A program made the position numbers and the translations under genes. Of a DNA stretch of 64,000 nucleotides, positions 43,222 to 51,812 are shown one piece after another. The first letter of the stretch is position 1, and every line of letters starts with the position of its first letter. Origin of the DNA: Arthrobacter sp. Soil764. Its GTDB lineage: Bacteria; Actinomycetota; Actinomycetes; Actinomycetales; Micrococcaceae. Below the pieces are notes generated by a model. It made no database searches. It had not been told where the DNA came from and saw only the letters and a program-made list of their open reading frames with translations. The DNA lies in the NCBI RefSeq assembly GCF_001428075.1, contig NZ_LMSI01000024.1, positions 116,683-180,682 of the forward strand, in the 5' to 3' direction.

Positions 43222-44103
43222 ATGCAGTTCATTGGCATCACGCACCACGGCGAACCCTGGGCAGCAGCGCTCGCCGGCTCCCGCATCCTCCCGCTCGCTG
43301 CCGTCGCCGATTTCTGGGCCGACGCGGAGGGGTGGCAGGACAAGGCGGCAACCCTGGCTGCCGGCGTGGCGGAGCATGACGCGTCCGACGCCGGCGCCTG
43401 GCTGGAGCGCGGCACCGTCACCGAAGTGCCGCTCGTCCCGGCCTCCGCACGGGTCATCTGCGTGGGCCTGAACTACAAGGCGCACGTGGCCGAGGGCAGC
43501 TTCAAGGACCAGGAGCTGCCGCCGTACCCCACCCTCTTCGCCCGCTGGACGGCGTCCCTGTCCGTGGGCAACGTCCCGGTTCCCGTCCCCGCAGGCGAGG
43601 CGGGGCTGGACTGGGAGGGCGAGGTGGCCGCGTACATCGGCAGGCGCGTCGAGTCCGCGGACGAGGACACCGCTGCCGACGCCGTCTTTGGCTACTCCAC
43701 CTTCAACGACATCACCTCGCGCAAAGCCCAGAAACTTACGTCGCAGTGGACCCTGGGCAAGAACGGCGACTTCAGCGGCCCCCTGGGTCCATTGGTCAGC
43801 CGGGACGAGGTGGGCGACCTGCGCGACGGACTGCAGGTCCGCACCCGCGTCAACGGCATCGAAGCCCAAAACGGCAACACCCGCGACATGATCTTTTCCG
43901 TCCCGGCCATCATCGCGCTCATCAGCCAAACCTTCACGCTGCACCCCGGTGACGTCATTGCCACCGGAACCCCGGAAGGCGTGGGCTACGCCCGCACCCC
44001 GCAGTGGCTGCTGCAGCCCGGCGACACCGTCGAGGTGGAGATCGAGAAGCTCGGCACCCTCACCACGCCCGTGGGCGATCTTTCCCTCCGGAGCCGTGCC
44101 TGA
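43222..44103 (+). CDS. Fumarylacetoacetate hydrolase-family protein
   Basis: A 293-residue FAH-superfamily metal enzyme. VGLNYKAHVAEG, LDWEGEVAAYIGR (metal-binding Glu), GYSTFNDITSRKAQ, KNGDFSGPLGPLV and IATGTPEGVGYARTP form the conserved core. Relatives hydrolyse or decarboxylate ring-cleavage products such as acylpyruvates and 2-oxo-hept-enedioates. Its stop overlaps the next start by one base (TGATG), so it is coupled to the monooxygenase. It probably processes a ring-fission product. Confidence 0.92.
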   Translation: MQFIGITHHGEPWAAALAGSRILPLAAVADFWADAEGWQDKAATLAAGVAEHDASDAGAWLERGTVTEVPLVPASARVICVGLNYKAHVAEGSFKDQELPPYPTLFARWTASLSVGNVPVPVPAGEAGLDWEGEVAAYIGRRVESADEDTAADAVFGYSTFNDITSRKAQKLTSQWTLGKNGDFSGPLGPLVSRDEVGDLRDGLQVRTRVNGIEAQNGNTRDMIFSVPAIIALISQTFTLHPGDVIATGTPEGVGYARTPQWLLQPGDTVEVEIEKLGTLTTPVGDLSLRSRA

Positions 44104-45953
44104 TGAGCACCTTCCAGAACGCCAACGCCGCGGACATCCCGGAGGAGGCGCGGGTCCTGGTTTCCGGTGGCGGCCCCAGCGGGCTGTTCCTAGCCCTGGA
44201 CCTCGCGTCCCGCGGCGTCCCCAGCACCGTCATCGACCCGCGGACCAGCGTTGACCCCACCCGGCCCCGGGCCAAGACCACCAACGCCCGCACCATGACG
44301 CACCTGCGGCGGCTGGGCCTGGCCGACGCACTCCGGAAGGCTTCGCCGCTGCCGGTGGACCATGCCCAGGACGTCATCTTCTGCACCGGACTGACCGGCC
44401 CCTCGGCCCATGAACTGCGCCGGTTCCGCAACGCCTTCCAGCTGGTTCCCGGCACCTACGGTCCCCAGCCGGAGTGCGGCCAGCAGGTCCCGCAGCCGGT
44501 CCTCGAGGAGGTGCTCCGCGCCGCCGTCGCTGACAACCCGCTGGTCACATTCCTGACCGGGTGGGCTGTCCAGGAGGTCCGGGGGCTGGGCGTTGCAGGA
44601 GACGACGCCGGCCTTTCCGGCTCTGGTCCCGGCGCCGGCACTCATGGTGGGGCAGCCACGGCGCCCTACGCCGTCGTCGTCGCTGATGTTTCCGGTAGCC
44701 GCCGCACCATCCACGCGGACTACGTGATCGGGGCCGACGGCGGGTCCTCCGCGGTGCGCCGCAGCCTGGGAATCCGCCTGGCAGGCGGCTCCGCGGCCCT
44801 GTCCAACATCAGCATCCTGTTCCGCTCGCAGTCACTGGCCTCCGCCGTTTCGCTGGATCCCGCCGTGCAGTATTGGGTGGTGGGGTCGGAAACCTCCGGG
44901 ATGGTGGGGCCCATGGACCTTGCCGATACCTGGTGGGCGATTGTCCAGGGCGTGGATCCTGCTGTCACCGTCACCCCCTCCGATGCTGCCGCCATGGTCC
45001 GCTCCCTGGTGGGCGCTGAAGTCGACATCGACGTGGTGGCTACTGATCCCTGGACGGCCCGCATGCTGCTGGCCCCGGAGTACAGCCGCGGGAACGTCTT
45101 CCTGGTGGGCGACGCGGCCCACCTCAACCCGCCGTGGGGCGGCCACGGATTCAACACCTGCATCGGTGACGCCGTCAACCTGGCCTGGAAGCTCGCGGCC
45201 GTCATCAATGGCTGGGCGGGTCCCGGCCTCCTGGCCAGCTACGGGGATGAACGCCGGCCGGTGGCGGCCCGCACCATCCGCGACGCCGCGGAGAACGGCA
45301 AGGCGCTGGCCTACCACTTTGCTGATCCGGACCTTGCCCTCGCCGGTCCTGCCGGCGATGCTGCGCGCCGGGCCGCCCACGACGCCCTCGCCGTGAAGCA
45401 AAGCGAGTTCGATTCGCTGGGCCTGGTGCTCGGCTACGCCTACGCCGACTCACCCCTGGTGGTTCCGGACGGTTCCTCCCTCCCCACGGAAGACCCCATC
45501 CGCTACGTCCCGTCCGCGGTTCCCGGCGCCCTGCTCCCGCATGCTTGGCTGGCTGGATCGTCTTCCGTCTACAGTGCTCTGGGGTCCGGATTCACCCTGC
45601 TGGCCGACGCCCGGTCGCTGGGCGGGATGCCGGCGGCGACAGTCTTCGAGCCGGTGGTGGCGGCCGCTGCCCGGCAGGGCATCCCGGTGACCGTCACCGC
45701 CGTCGGACCCTCCGTTGAAGGAACCGCGCTTTCGGCGCTGTGGGGTGCCAACGCCGTGCTGGTCCGTCCGGACCAGCACGTGGCCTGGCGGGGCAACTCC
45801 GCCGATGAGGCGGCCGTCGCGCTGTCCGTCGCTGCGGGGTGGGCGCCCGTGGTGCCCGCCGACGCCGAATCATCCGAACGTGCAGTTTCCCTTGATCAGG
45901 GAACTTCCTTTGAAACCACCAGGAGCGCCCGTGTCGACGCCGTCATTCCGTGA
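44103..45953 (+). CDS. FAD-dependent aromatic monooxygenase (MhpA/phenol hydroxylase-like)
   Basis: A 616-residue group A flavin monooxygenase. The N-terminal FAD motif is VLVSGGGPSGLFLALDLASR, the DG motif is DYVIGADGGSSAVRR, and the GD motif is NVFLVGDAAHLNPPWGGHGF. A C-terminal thioredoxin-like domain of about 130 residues is typical of phenol and resorcinol hydroxylases. It starts at the ATG overlapping the previous stop and itself overlaps the DUF3500 start by 23 bases. It hydroxylates an aromatic ring using NAD(P)H; the substrate is not identifiable. Confidence 0.92.
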   Translation: MSTFQNANAADIPEEARVLVSGGGPSGLFLALDLASRGVPSTVIDPRTSVDPTRPRAKTTNARTMTHLRRLGLADALRKASPLPVDHAQDVIFCTGLTGPSAHELRRFRNAFQLVPGTYGPQPECGQQVPQPVLEEVLRAAVADNPLVTFLTGWAVQEVRGLGVAGDDAGLSGSGPGAGTHGGAATAPYAVVVADVSGSRRTIHADYVIGADGGSSAVRRSLGIRLAGGSAALSNISILFRSQSLASAVSLDPAVQYWVVGSETSGMVGPMDLADTWWAIVQGVDPAVTVTPSDAAAMVRSLVGAEVDIDVVATDPWTARMLLAPEYSRGNVFLVGDAAHLNPPWGGHGFNTCIGDAVNLAWKLAAVINGWAGPGLLASYGDERRPVAARTIRDAAENGKALAYHFADPDLALAGPAGDAARRAAHDALAVKQSEFDSLGLVLGYAYADSPLVVPDGSSLPTEDPIRYVPSAVPGALLPHAWLAGSSSVYSALGSGFTLLADARSLGGMPAATVFEPVVAAAARQGIPVTVTAVGPSVEGTALSALWGANAVLVRPDQHVAWRGNSADEAAVALSVAAGWAPVVPADAESSERAVSLDQGTSFETTRSARVDAVIP

Positions 45954-47166
45954 TTACCTGTTTGCCCCCGATCACCCGCGAGTGTCGGATATCCGTGGAC
46001 TGAGCCCCAGGGAGTATGCCGAAGCCGCGAGGAGCGACCCGTTCGCCGGGCCCATGATCGAAGGTTGGCAGAAGCTGTACCCGCGGCCCTTCACCGGCAT
46101 CACCAGCGACGGCGTACGCCGGGAGGGCCTGTATCCGCTGGTGCCGGCCCGGCCCGGGGAGGAAGCGCCCACCGCACAGATGGTGGCCGCGGCCCGCAAG
46201 CTGCTCGGTGCGGTCACTCCTGGCCAGGCCAGCAAGCTCAACTACGCGGTGGACGCGCCTGAATGGCAAAGCTGGGCCAACCCTGAATTCATGCAGCACG
46301 ACACCGGGTTGCGCCTGGACGAGCTGGAACCGCCCGTCCGTGACGCGGTCCTGGGGCTAGTGGAGGCAAGCCTGAGCGCTGAAGGGTTTGAGCTGGTGCG
46401 GAACCTGATGCGCATCAACGGATTCCTTGGCGAACTGGTGGAGTTGCCGCTGCTGATGAACGAATTCAGCTACAACTTCGCGCTGTACGGGGAGCCGTCC
46501 GAGACCGGGCCGTGGGGGTGGCAGCTGTTTGGCCACCACGCGGCACTGAACTGCCTGGTGGTGGGGACGCAGCTGGTGATTTCGCCCGTGTTCATGGGCG
46601 CGGAGCCGGACATGATCGACGCCGGCCCGCACCGTGGCGTGAAGGTTTTCAAGGAGCGCATCGCGCTGGCCCGGCAGTTGATGGGTGCGCTGCCTTCAGA
46701 GCTTCGCGCCGGGGCTGTTGTGTATGAGTCGATGGTGGACCCGGCCATGCCTGAAGGCCGCCTCCACCCGGGCGATGAACGGCACCTGGGCGGCTGCTTC
46801 CAGGACAACAGGGTGATCCCGTACGAGGGGATCCGCGTGGCGGAGATGCCCGCGGAGGCCCGGGAGCTGCTGGACGCGGTAGTGGATGACTTCATCGCCT
46901 ACCTGCCGGACGGACCCCGTGCCGCCCGCCGTCGGGAAATCCATGATCACTATGGGGAATCGTTCTTCAGCTGGATCGGGGGCTGGGAGGGGGCGGAAGC
47001 CTTTTACTTCCGGCTGCAGAGCCCGGTGGTGGTGCTGGAACTGGACCACCACACCGGCGTGTTCCTCAGCAACGACCAACCCGCCCCGTTCCACATGCAC
47101 ACCGTGGTCCGCACGCCCAACGGCAACGATTACGGCCGCGAACTGGTCAGGCAAGCCACCTCTTAA
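45931..47166 (+). CDS. DUF3500-family protein
   Basis: A 411-residue protein that I place in DUF3500, a family without a firm biochemical role. Recognisable segments are YPRPFTGITSDGVRREGLYP, RLHPGDERHLGGC, DHYGESFFSWIGGWEG and a His-rich C-terminus (VLELDHHTGVFLS, PAPFHMHTVVRTPNGNDYG). The clustered His and Asp suggest metal binding or hydrolytic catalysis. It starts with GTG behind an AGGAG site inside the monooxygenase gene, so the two are tightly coupled. A role in the same aromatic pathway is inferred. Confidence 0.8.
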   Translation: MSTPSFRDYLFAPDHPRVSDIRGLSPREYAEAARSDPFAGPMIEGWQKLYPRPFTGITSDGVRREGLYPLVPARPGEEAPTAQMVAAARKLLGAVTPGQASKLNYAVDAPEWQSWANPEFMQHDTGLRLDELEPPVRDAVLGLVEASLSAEGFELVRNLMRINGFLGELVELPLLMNEFSYNFALYGEPSETGPWGWQLFGHHAALNCLVVGTQLVISPVFMGAEPDMIDAGPHRGVKVFKERIALARQLMGALPSELRAGAVVYESMVDPAMPEGRLHPGDERHLGGCFQDNRVIPYEGIRVAEMPAEARELLDAVVDDFIAYLPDGPRAARRREIHDHYGESFFSWIGGWEGAEAFYFRLQSPVVVLELDHHTGVFLSNDQPAPFHMHTVVRTPNGNDYGRELVRQATS

Positions 47167-47180
47167 CACCCCCATCGATT

Positions 47181-47233
47181 GCTGAGTAGCTGCCGTTTTC
47201 GGCCCCGAGAACGGCAGTTACGGAGCAATGGAT
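47181..47233 (+). repeat. Repeat A, copy 1 (53-bp imperfect palindrome)
   Basis: This 53-base unit aligns without gaps and in the same orientation with 47623-47675. Shared blocks are CTGCCGTT, GGCAG and TACGGAGCAAT. Within the copy CTGCCGTT pairs with AACGGCAG, giving an 8-bp stem. It resembles REP-type intergenic palindromes. Confidence 0.75.
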
Positions 47234-47250
47234 ATCCCTCAAACCGAAGG

Positions 47251-47274
47251 CCGGGCTTCCGCTTGGATGTCCGG
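47251..47274 (+). repeat. Repeat B, copy 1 (24-bp hairpin)
   Basis: This hairpin-forming unit (CCGGGCTTCC, GCTT, GGATGTCCGG) aligns gap-free with 47568-47591. It lies between repeat A and the HTH gene stop. It may act as a terminator. Confidence 0.7.
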
Positions 47275-47276
47275 CC

Positions 47277-47477
47277 CTACTGCTTCCCGTATTTGCGGTG
47301 CACGGCCTGTTTGCTCACGCCCAGGCACAGTGCGATCGCTTCCCAGGACAGGCCGGCTTGCCGTGCGCGCCGGACCAGGGATGCCTCGGCCCGGCCCACC
47401 TCTTTTCGCAGTTCGGCCACCGCATACAGGGCCTCCGCAGGTCCTTTCCCGTCCATTGATCCCACCAGCGTCTTCAT
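47277..47477 (-). CDS. Small helix-turn-helix protein (about 66 residues)
   Basis: A minimal DNA-binding protein: AVAELRKEVGRAEASLVRRA forms a helix and ARQAGLSWEAIALCLGVSKQ, then AVHRKYGK, a sigma-like or Xre-like HTH (WEAIALCLGVSKQAVH). No other domain exists. I chose the ATG at 47477 because GGAGGTGGAG lies just upstream; longer starts (47492, GTG 47513) would overlap the operator. Two identical-arm palindromes precede it, implying autoregulation. It sits inside nested repeats. Confidence 0.8.
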   Translation of the reverse strand: MKTLVGSMDGKGPAEALYAVAELRKEVGRAEASLVRRARQAGLSWEAIALCLGVSKQAVHRKYGKQ

Positions 47478-47495
47478 CCGCTCCACCTCCATGAC

Positions 47496-47511
47496 GTCAA
47501 CATTAGTTGAC
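47496..47511. promoter_or_regulatory. Operator palindrome GTCAAC-N4-GTTGAC, proximal copy
   Basis: A perfect 6-bp inverted repeat with a 4-base spacer, 19 bases upstream of the HTH start. A second copy at 47525-47540 is centred 29 bases away, about three helical turns, so two dimers could bind the same DNA face. Confidence 0.8.
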
Positions 47512-47524
47512 ACGGAAATGACCC

Positions 47525-47540
47525 GTCAACAGATGTTGAC
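47525..47540. promoter_or_regulatory. Operator palindrome GTCAAC-N4-GTTGAC, distal copy
   Basis: The second copy of the same inverted repeat, with identical arms and a different spacer (AGAT versus ATTA). The pair flanks the expected promoter of the HTH gene. Confidence 0.8.
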
Positions 47541-47567
47541 GGGCCATTTCTGTCCGGCGGTTTAGTC

Positions 47568-47591
47568 CCGGATTTCCATTTGGAAGTCCGG
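47568..47591 (+). repeat. Repeat B, copy 2 (24-bp hairpin)
   Basis: CCGGATTTCC-ATTT-GGAAGTCCGG is a nearly perfect 10-bp stem with a 4-base loop. It aligns gap-free with 47251-47274, and both are followed by CCC. Confidence 0.75.
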
Positions 47592-47622
47592 CCCTTCGCG
47601 TTGAATGAAGATCTCATCGAGT

Positions 47623-47675
47623 GCTCCGTAACTGCCGTTATCAGCGCTCAAAAGGGCAGGTACGGAGCAATCGAT
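47623..47675 (+). repeat. Repeat A, copy 2 (53-bp imperfect palindrome)
   Basis: The second copy of the 53-base unit found at 47181-47233, in the same orientation. In this copy GCTCCGTAACTGCC pairs with GGGCAGGTACGGAGC, giving a longer outer stem. It ends 16 bases before the quercetinase-like gene's stop. Confidence 0.75.
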
Positions 47676-47690
47676 GGCGTGGTTGGCGGG

Positions 47691-48761
47691 TTAGGGGATG
47701 TCGAGTGCGGCGCGGCGCTGCGGCGGCGGGCCCACCACTGTCAGGTCCATCTCGGCCTGGGCGCGGCCGAAGCCTTCCATGTCCATGAAGGGCTCGCCGC
47801 CTTCGGTGTACATGTAGTCCTCGGTGGGCTGGTTGAAGTACTCGAAGAACCCGTTGAACACGGACGGGGTCAGGAAGCCCACCATCTGGGTGTTGTGGGC
47901 GTCGAACGCGAACGAGTGGATGGTCCCGGCGGGGGCGTGGACAAAATCGCCCTTGGTCAGGAGCATCTCGCGGCCGTTGGCATACAGCCACATGCGGCCC
48001 TCCGTGCAGAGGAAATTCTCCGTGTGCTCCGAGTGGAAGTGCAGCGGAATGTAGGGGCTCTTTGCTCCCTTGGTATGCACGGCGAAATAGTTCGAACCGG
48101 TGTTGGCCGGACGGGACAGGTAGGTGAACATCGTCTGGTAACTGACCAGCCGCTCACCCTCCCCGGCGCTCAGGAAATAGGGGCTCTGGGCAGGCGGAAG
48201 GCCGGCGTCGTGCTTGAACGACGGCGCCACACGCTCCACGTCCGGGAAAGTGATGCCGAACTCGGCGCCCACCTCGGCCTGCTCATGCAGGCTGGCCTGG
48301 TGTCCGGGCCGCACCGGCGGGACGTGCGAACCGATGGGTGTGCCCACCCGCTCGTAGTACTTTTCGCCGCCGCCGGGCGTCATCCAGGTCAGGAAGCGGG
48401 TGTAGTGGCTGGCCATCCGGTAGGCGTGCGGGGTGTTCGGCGGGATGACCACCGAGTCACCTGGGGTGAGGATCCTGCTCTCGCCGGGCAGCCAGACGTG
48501 CAGGATGCCGTCGAAGACGTAGAGGGTCTTGTGTTCGATGCTGTGGCTGACAAAGGGGGACTCGGCCCCCATGCCGCCGGAGATGTAGGCCGCGCTGAAG
48601 ATGCCGCCCGTATCGGCGGCGCGGGCGATGACCGTCACCAGCTGGCCGTTGATTTCGTAGCGTGCGCCCTCGCCCGACGCCATGTAGTACGGGACTGCCT
48701 CTCCGGGCAGCGCGTTGGCCGCCGGGAGCTGCTTGTTCATTTCCTCAACGCTGAGGGACAT
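47691..48761 (-). CDS. Bicupin quercetin 2,3-dioxygenase-like protein
   Basis: A 356-residue bicupin. The C-terminal cupin has a canonical 3His-1Glu metal site (IPLHFHSEHTENFL, then GTIHSFAF). The N-terminal cupin is related but its first motif reads VSHSIEHKTLYVFDG, with the usual first His and the Glu apparently replaced, while PPNTPHAYR keeps the last His. Bacterial quercetinases cleave flavonols to a depside and CO. The C-terminal site alone may be active. It has a downstream repeat pair and is convergent with the aromatic operon. Confidence 0.85.
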   Translation of the reverse strand: MSLSVEEMNKQLPAANALPGEAVPYYMASGEGARYEINGQLVTVIARAADTGGIFSAAYISGGMGAESPFVSHSIEHKTLYVFDGILHVWLPGESRILTPGDSVVIPPNTPHAYRMASHYTRFLTWMTPGGGEKYYERVGTPIGSHVPPVRPGHQASLHEQAEVGAEFGITFPDVERVAPSFKHDAGLPPAQSPYFLSAGEGERLVSYQTMFTYLSRPANTGSNYFAVHTKGAKSPYIPLHFHSEHTENFLCTEGRMWLYANGREMLLTKGDFVHAPAGTIHSFAFDAHNTQMVGFLTPSVFNGFFEYFNQPTEDYMYTEGGEPFMDMEGFGRAQAEMDLTVVGPPPQRRAALDIP

Positions 48762-48888
48762 GGTTTCCTTCTTTCCAGTCGGCCGGCCCTTGCCGGAGCG
48801 TGACCTACATCATGGCTGCCCATCGCTCCAGCCACGAGTGCGGATTCCAATGGTTGAAACCCAAAGTCGGCCGGCCGTCGTCCCCCTG

Positions 48889-49188
48889 CTAGCCCTCACA
48901 TTCCTTGCAGTACTTCTTGCCGTCCTTTTCCCGGGCCAACTGGCTGCGGTGGTGGACCAGGAAGCAGGACATACAGGTGAATTCGTCGGCCTGCACCGGG
49001 ACCACCTGGATGAGGAGTTCCTCGTTGGAGAGGTCCGCGCCGGGCAGCTCGAAGCTGTCCGCCAGGTCCGTTTCGTCCATGTCGGGAGCAGCCTCCCGGC
49101 GGGCGGACTTGTCGGACTTCAGCTCCTCCAGTGCGACGTTCGGCTCTTCCTCGGGTGTCACCCGCGGAGCGTCGTAGTCAACTGACAT
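48889..49188 (-). CDS. DUF4193-family small zinc-ribbon-like protein
   Basis: A 99-residue actinobacterial protein. An acidic N-terminal half (MSVDYDAPRVTPEEEPNVAL) is followed by two CxxC pairs (EFTCMSCFLVHHRS and KKYCKECEG) that probably bind zinc. A CAGGAG site sits before the ATG. This family is widely conserved in actinobacteria, with unknown function; related proteins are near transcription genes. Confidence 0.85.
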   Translation of the reverse strand: MSVDYDAPRVTPEEEPNVALEELKSDKSARREAAPDMDETDLADSFELPGADLSNEELLIQVVPVQADEFTCMSCFLVHHRSQLAREKDGKKYCKECEG

Positions 49189-49321
49189 GTGGTGTGTTCT
49201 CCTGTCCAGCTGCTGATGTCCAGATTGTTCCGGACAGATCGACAACGCCGGACGCGGGCAACAAATTCCCGTGCCGGGCTGGATGCCGGCGATAGGCGGC
49301 CGCGGGTGGCGGCACGTCGGC

Positions 49322-51214
49322 TCAGCCCGTGCTCTGGAAGCCGGGGTTGTCGCGCAAGGCCAGGGCTGCCTGGACCATGGCGGCATGGGTAAGGCATTGC
49401 GGATAGTTGCCCAGGAAGGCGCCGGAGGCGGGGTCCACTTCTTCACTGAAGAGGCCCAGCGGGGACGCCAGGTCCAGCAGAGCGCTGAAGGTTTCCCGTG
49501 CCTCGCTGGTCCTGCCGGTCATGGCCAGCGCCTGCACCAGCCAGAATGAACAGGGCAGGAAGGCGCCCTCGCCGCCCTGCAGGCCGTCCTGGCCCGGCGG
49601 GTACCTGTACAGCAGGGGCCCGCCGGCGCCCAGTTCCTTCCACACTTCGTCAACGGTTGTCCGGACCACCTCGGAAGCAGTGTCCTCCAGCCCGATCAAC
49701 GGAAGGACCAGCAGGGCGGCATCAAGGTCCTTGGATCCATAGGTCCGCGTGTAGCAGTTCCGGTCCGGGTCCACTCCTTTGCTCCGGATCTCCGTCCCCA
49801 GCTGGTCCAGGGCGGACTGCCAGCGCCGCCGCTGCCGCTTGCCCAAGCGGCGCGTGGCGCCGATCCGCAGCGCCCTGTCCAGCGCGAGCCAGGCCATGAG
49901 TTTGGAGTGGACGTGGTGGGCCGCATCGGCCCGGATCTCCCAAATCCCGGCGTCCGGCGCGGACCAGGTGTCCGCCACCATGTCAGCGAACCCGCGCATG
50001 GCCCGCCATGTCTCCGAATACAGCCGGTGGCCGCCCGCCACGAGCACCCAGGCTGCGTCCAGCACCCAGCCATATCCGTCGAGCTGATGCTGCCCGGCCG
50101 CGCCATTGCCGGTCCGCACCGGCACGCTTCCCGCATATCCAGGCCACCCGCGCAGGACGTGCTCCCGCGGCACGCGGCCGCCGGACAGAGTGAGCAGGGC
50201 CGGGAGCCGGGGCCTCTGGAGCCGGCTGGCATGCAGCAGCCACCCCAGGAAGCCCAGGGCTTCGTTCGTTTTCCCGGCGTGCAGGAATGCGGCCACTCCG
50301 ATGCTGGCGTCACGGGGCCAGGCAAACCGGTAGTCCCAGTTGCGGATGCCGCCCGGGTTCTCGGGCAGGGATGTGGTGGGCGCCGCCACCGGCGCGCCTG
50401 AAGGCGAGTAGGTCAGCAGCCGCAGGGTCAGCAGGCTCCGCAGCACCTGTGCGCGGAAGGGGATGCCCGTGTCCATCTCCGCGGCCCAGTCCTCCCACCG
50501 CTGCTCGTCACTGCACACCAGATCCCAGGCCGCTTCCGGATCCACGTGGATGAGCGGTTCCCCGTAGGCAATGGCGAGGACAAGTGTCACCGGCCGCCCG
50601 GGGTGCACCATCACCGTCTGCTGGTGGCCGGCCGGTAGCGGGCATCCCTCGCTGAAGCCCAGCGATACCGCGAGCGGGCCCCATTCACACACCAGGTCCT
50701 GGCCGCGCCTGCTGACCCGCGGTTGGCGGTGGTTTTCGCCGAGCCGTGGGGTGAAGTGGACGACGGCGGCAACAGGACCGTCGTGTGCGGTCAGGCGCCG
50801 GACGAAGAGCGTGGTGGGCAGGAGTGCGCCGGACACCTCGGCAACCATGGCCTCGGTCAACGTCAGCTGCCCGCCGCCGGAGGACCATGTTGTTTCAAGG
50901 GTGGCGGTGTTGCCGCGGTAGTGCCGGCTTACCAGGTGCGCGGCTCCGGCGGGACCGGCCACGAACTGCCCCGCCTCCCGTCCGCCCAGCAGGGCGCCGA
51001 AGATGGGCTCGCCGTCGAACGCGGGGGCACACATCCAATCCACCGAACCTGCGGAGGAGACCAGGGCTGCGGTCCGGGTGTCACCCAGCAGGCCGTAGTC
51101 AGCGATCGGTGCGGGTTGCCAGGCCGCGGCAAAGGGCGCGACGGCGGCGCGCGGCTCCGGAGTTGTGTTCAATTCTGGTGCGGCCGGATGCTTCGGTCCG
51201 GATGCTGTTTGCAC
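49322..51214 (-). CDS. GH15 glucoamylase/trehalase-like protein
   Basis: A 630-residue cytosolic enzyme: an N-terminal beta-sandwich (ADYGLLGDTRTAALVSSAGS) then an (alpha/alpha)6 barrel. RNWDYRFAWPRDASIGVAAF, DAGIWEIRADAAHHVHSKLM and FSEEVDPASGAFLGNYPQ are the family's conserved catalytic segments, including the acid/base carboxylates. Actinobacterial relatives include trehalase and dextran glucosidase activities, so the exact substrate is open. It forms a starch/trehalose theme with the 56-61 kb genes. Confidence 0.9.
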   Translation of the reverse strand: MQTASGPKHPAAPELNTTPEPRAAVAPFAAAWQPAPIADYGLLGDTRTAALVSSAGSVDWMCAPAFDGEPIFGALLGGREAGQFVAGPAGAAHLVSRHYRGNTATLETTWSSGGGQLTLTEAMVAEVSGALLPTTLFVRRLTAHDGPVAAVVHFTPRLGENHRQPRVSRRGQDLVCEWGPLAVSLGFSEGCPLPAGHQQTVMVHPGRPVTLVLAIAYGEPLIHVDPEAAWDLVCSDEQRWEDWAAEMDTGIPFRAQVLRSLLTLRLLTYSPSGAPVAAPTTSLPENPGGIRNWDYRFAWPRDASIGVAAFLHAGKTNEALGFLGWLLHASRLQRPRLPALLTLSGGRVPREHVLRGWPGYAGSVPVRTGNGAAGQHQLDGYGWVLDAAWVLVAGGHRLYSETWRAMRGFADMVADTWSAPDAGIWEIRADAAHHVHSKLMAWLALDRALRIGATRRLGKRQRRRWQSALDQLGTEIRSKGVDPDRNCYTRTYGSKDLDAALLVLPLIGLEDTASEVVRTTVDEVWKELGAGGPLLYRYPPGQDGLQGGEGAFLPCSFWLVQALAMTGRTSEARETFSALLDLASPLGLFSEEVDPASGAFLGNYPQCLTHAAMVQAALALRDNPGFQSTG

Positions 51215-51244
51215 AGTGCCCTCGGTTTCAGAATGCCAGCGGTT

Positions 51245-51721
51245 TCACAGTGCCCTCAGGAGGAGGCCAAGAACAACGCCGTATGCAACGTGGGCGAGGA
51301 TGGCCACGGCCGGGGTTTGGATGCCGTAGTTCAGACCCAGCAGGCCCGGCGGTTCCAGTACCGCCGTGCTGGAGGGGCCAGCCCGGGTGGAGGCCATTCG
51401 AGGGTGCACACCGGGCAGCAGCGGCAGGATGACGGTCAGTGCCACGCCCACGTGGAGCAGGCCCAACAGTGCACCGATCCACCAGGTGGCCCTGCCCAGG
51501 AGGGCGAAGGCCGCGGCATATCCGAGGGCGAAGACCTGGCCCACTGCGAGATGGATGAAGAACCCGGCAACCCGGGCCCGGTCGGGATCGGGCGTCACAA
51601 GGGTGCCCAGCACCAGCGGCAGGTCCAGCCGGGTCAGGCCGGCCATCTGGGCCGCGATCATGATGAGTGTCAGGAGGGCGGTTGCCAGGAGGCCGAAGAG
51701 CCCCCATCCTTGCCAGTCCAT
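51245..51721 (-). CDS. Small integral membrane protein
   Basis: A 158-residue protein with about four transmembrane helices (GLFGLLATALLTLIMIAAQM, HLAVGQVFALGYAAAFALLG, WWIGALLGLLHVGVALTVIL, VAILAHVAYGVVLGLLLRAL). No functional family is recognised. It is divergent from the TetR gene, with two inverted repeats in the shared region, so it may be a target of that regulator. Confidence 0.78.
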   Translation of the reverse strand: MDWQGWGLFGLLATALLTLIMIAAQMAGLTRLDLPLVLGTLVTPDPDRARVAGFFIHLAVGQVFALGYAAAFALLGRATWWIGALLGLLHVGVALTVILPLLPGVHPRMASTRAGPSSTAVLEPPGLLGLNYGIQTPAVAILAHVAYGVVLGLLLRAL

Positions 51722-51812
51722 TTCATGCCGCCCAACCTTGGAGCCGCCGGGCCGGGGAGCTTGCTTCGCCGGAGGGGAACCGGACTTCTACTTGCTTGAG
51801 CATCGGAACCTC

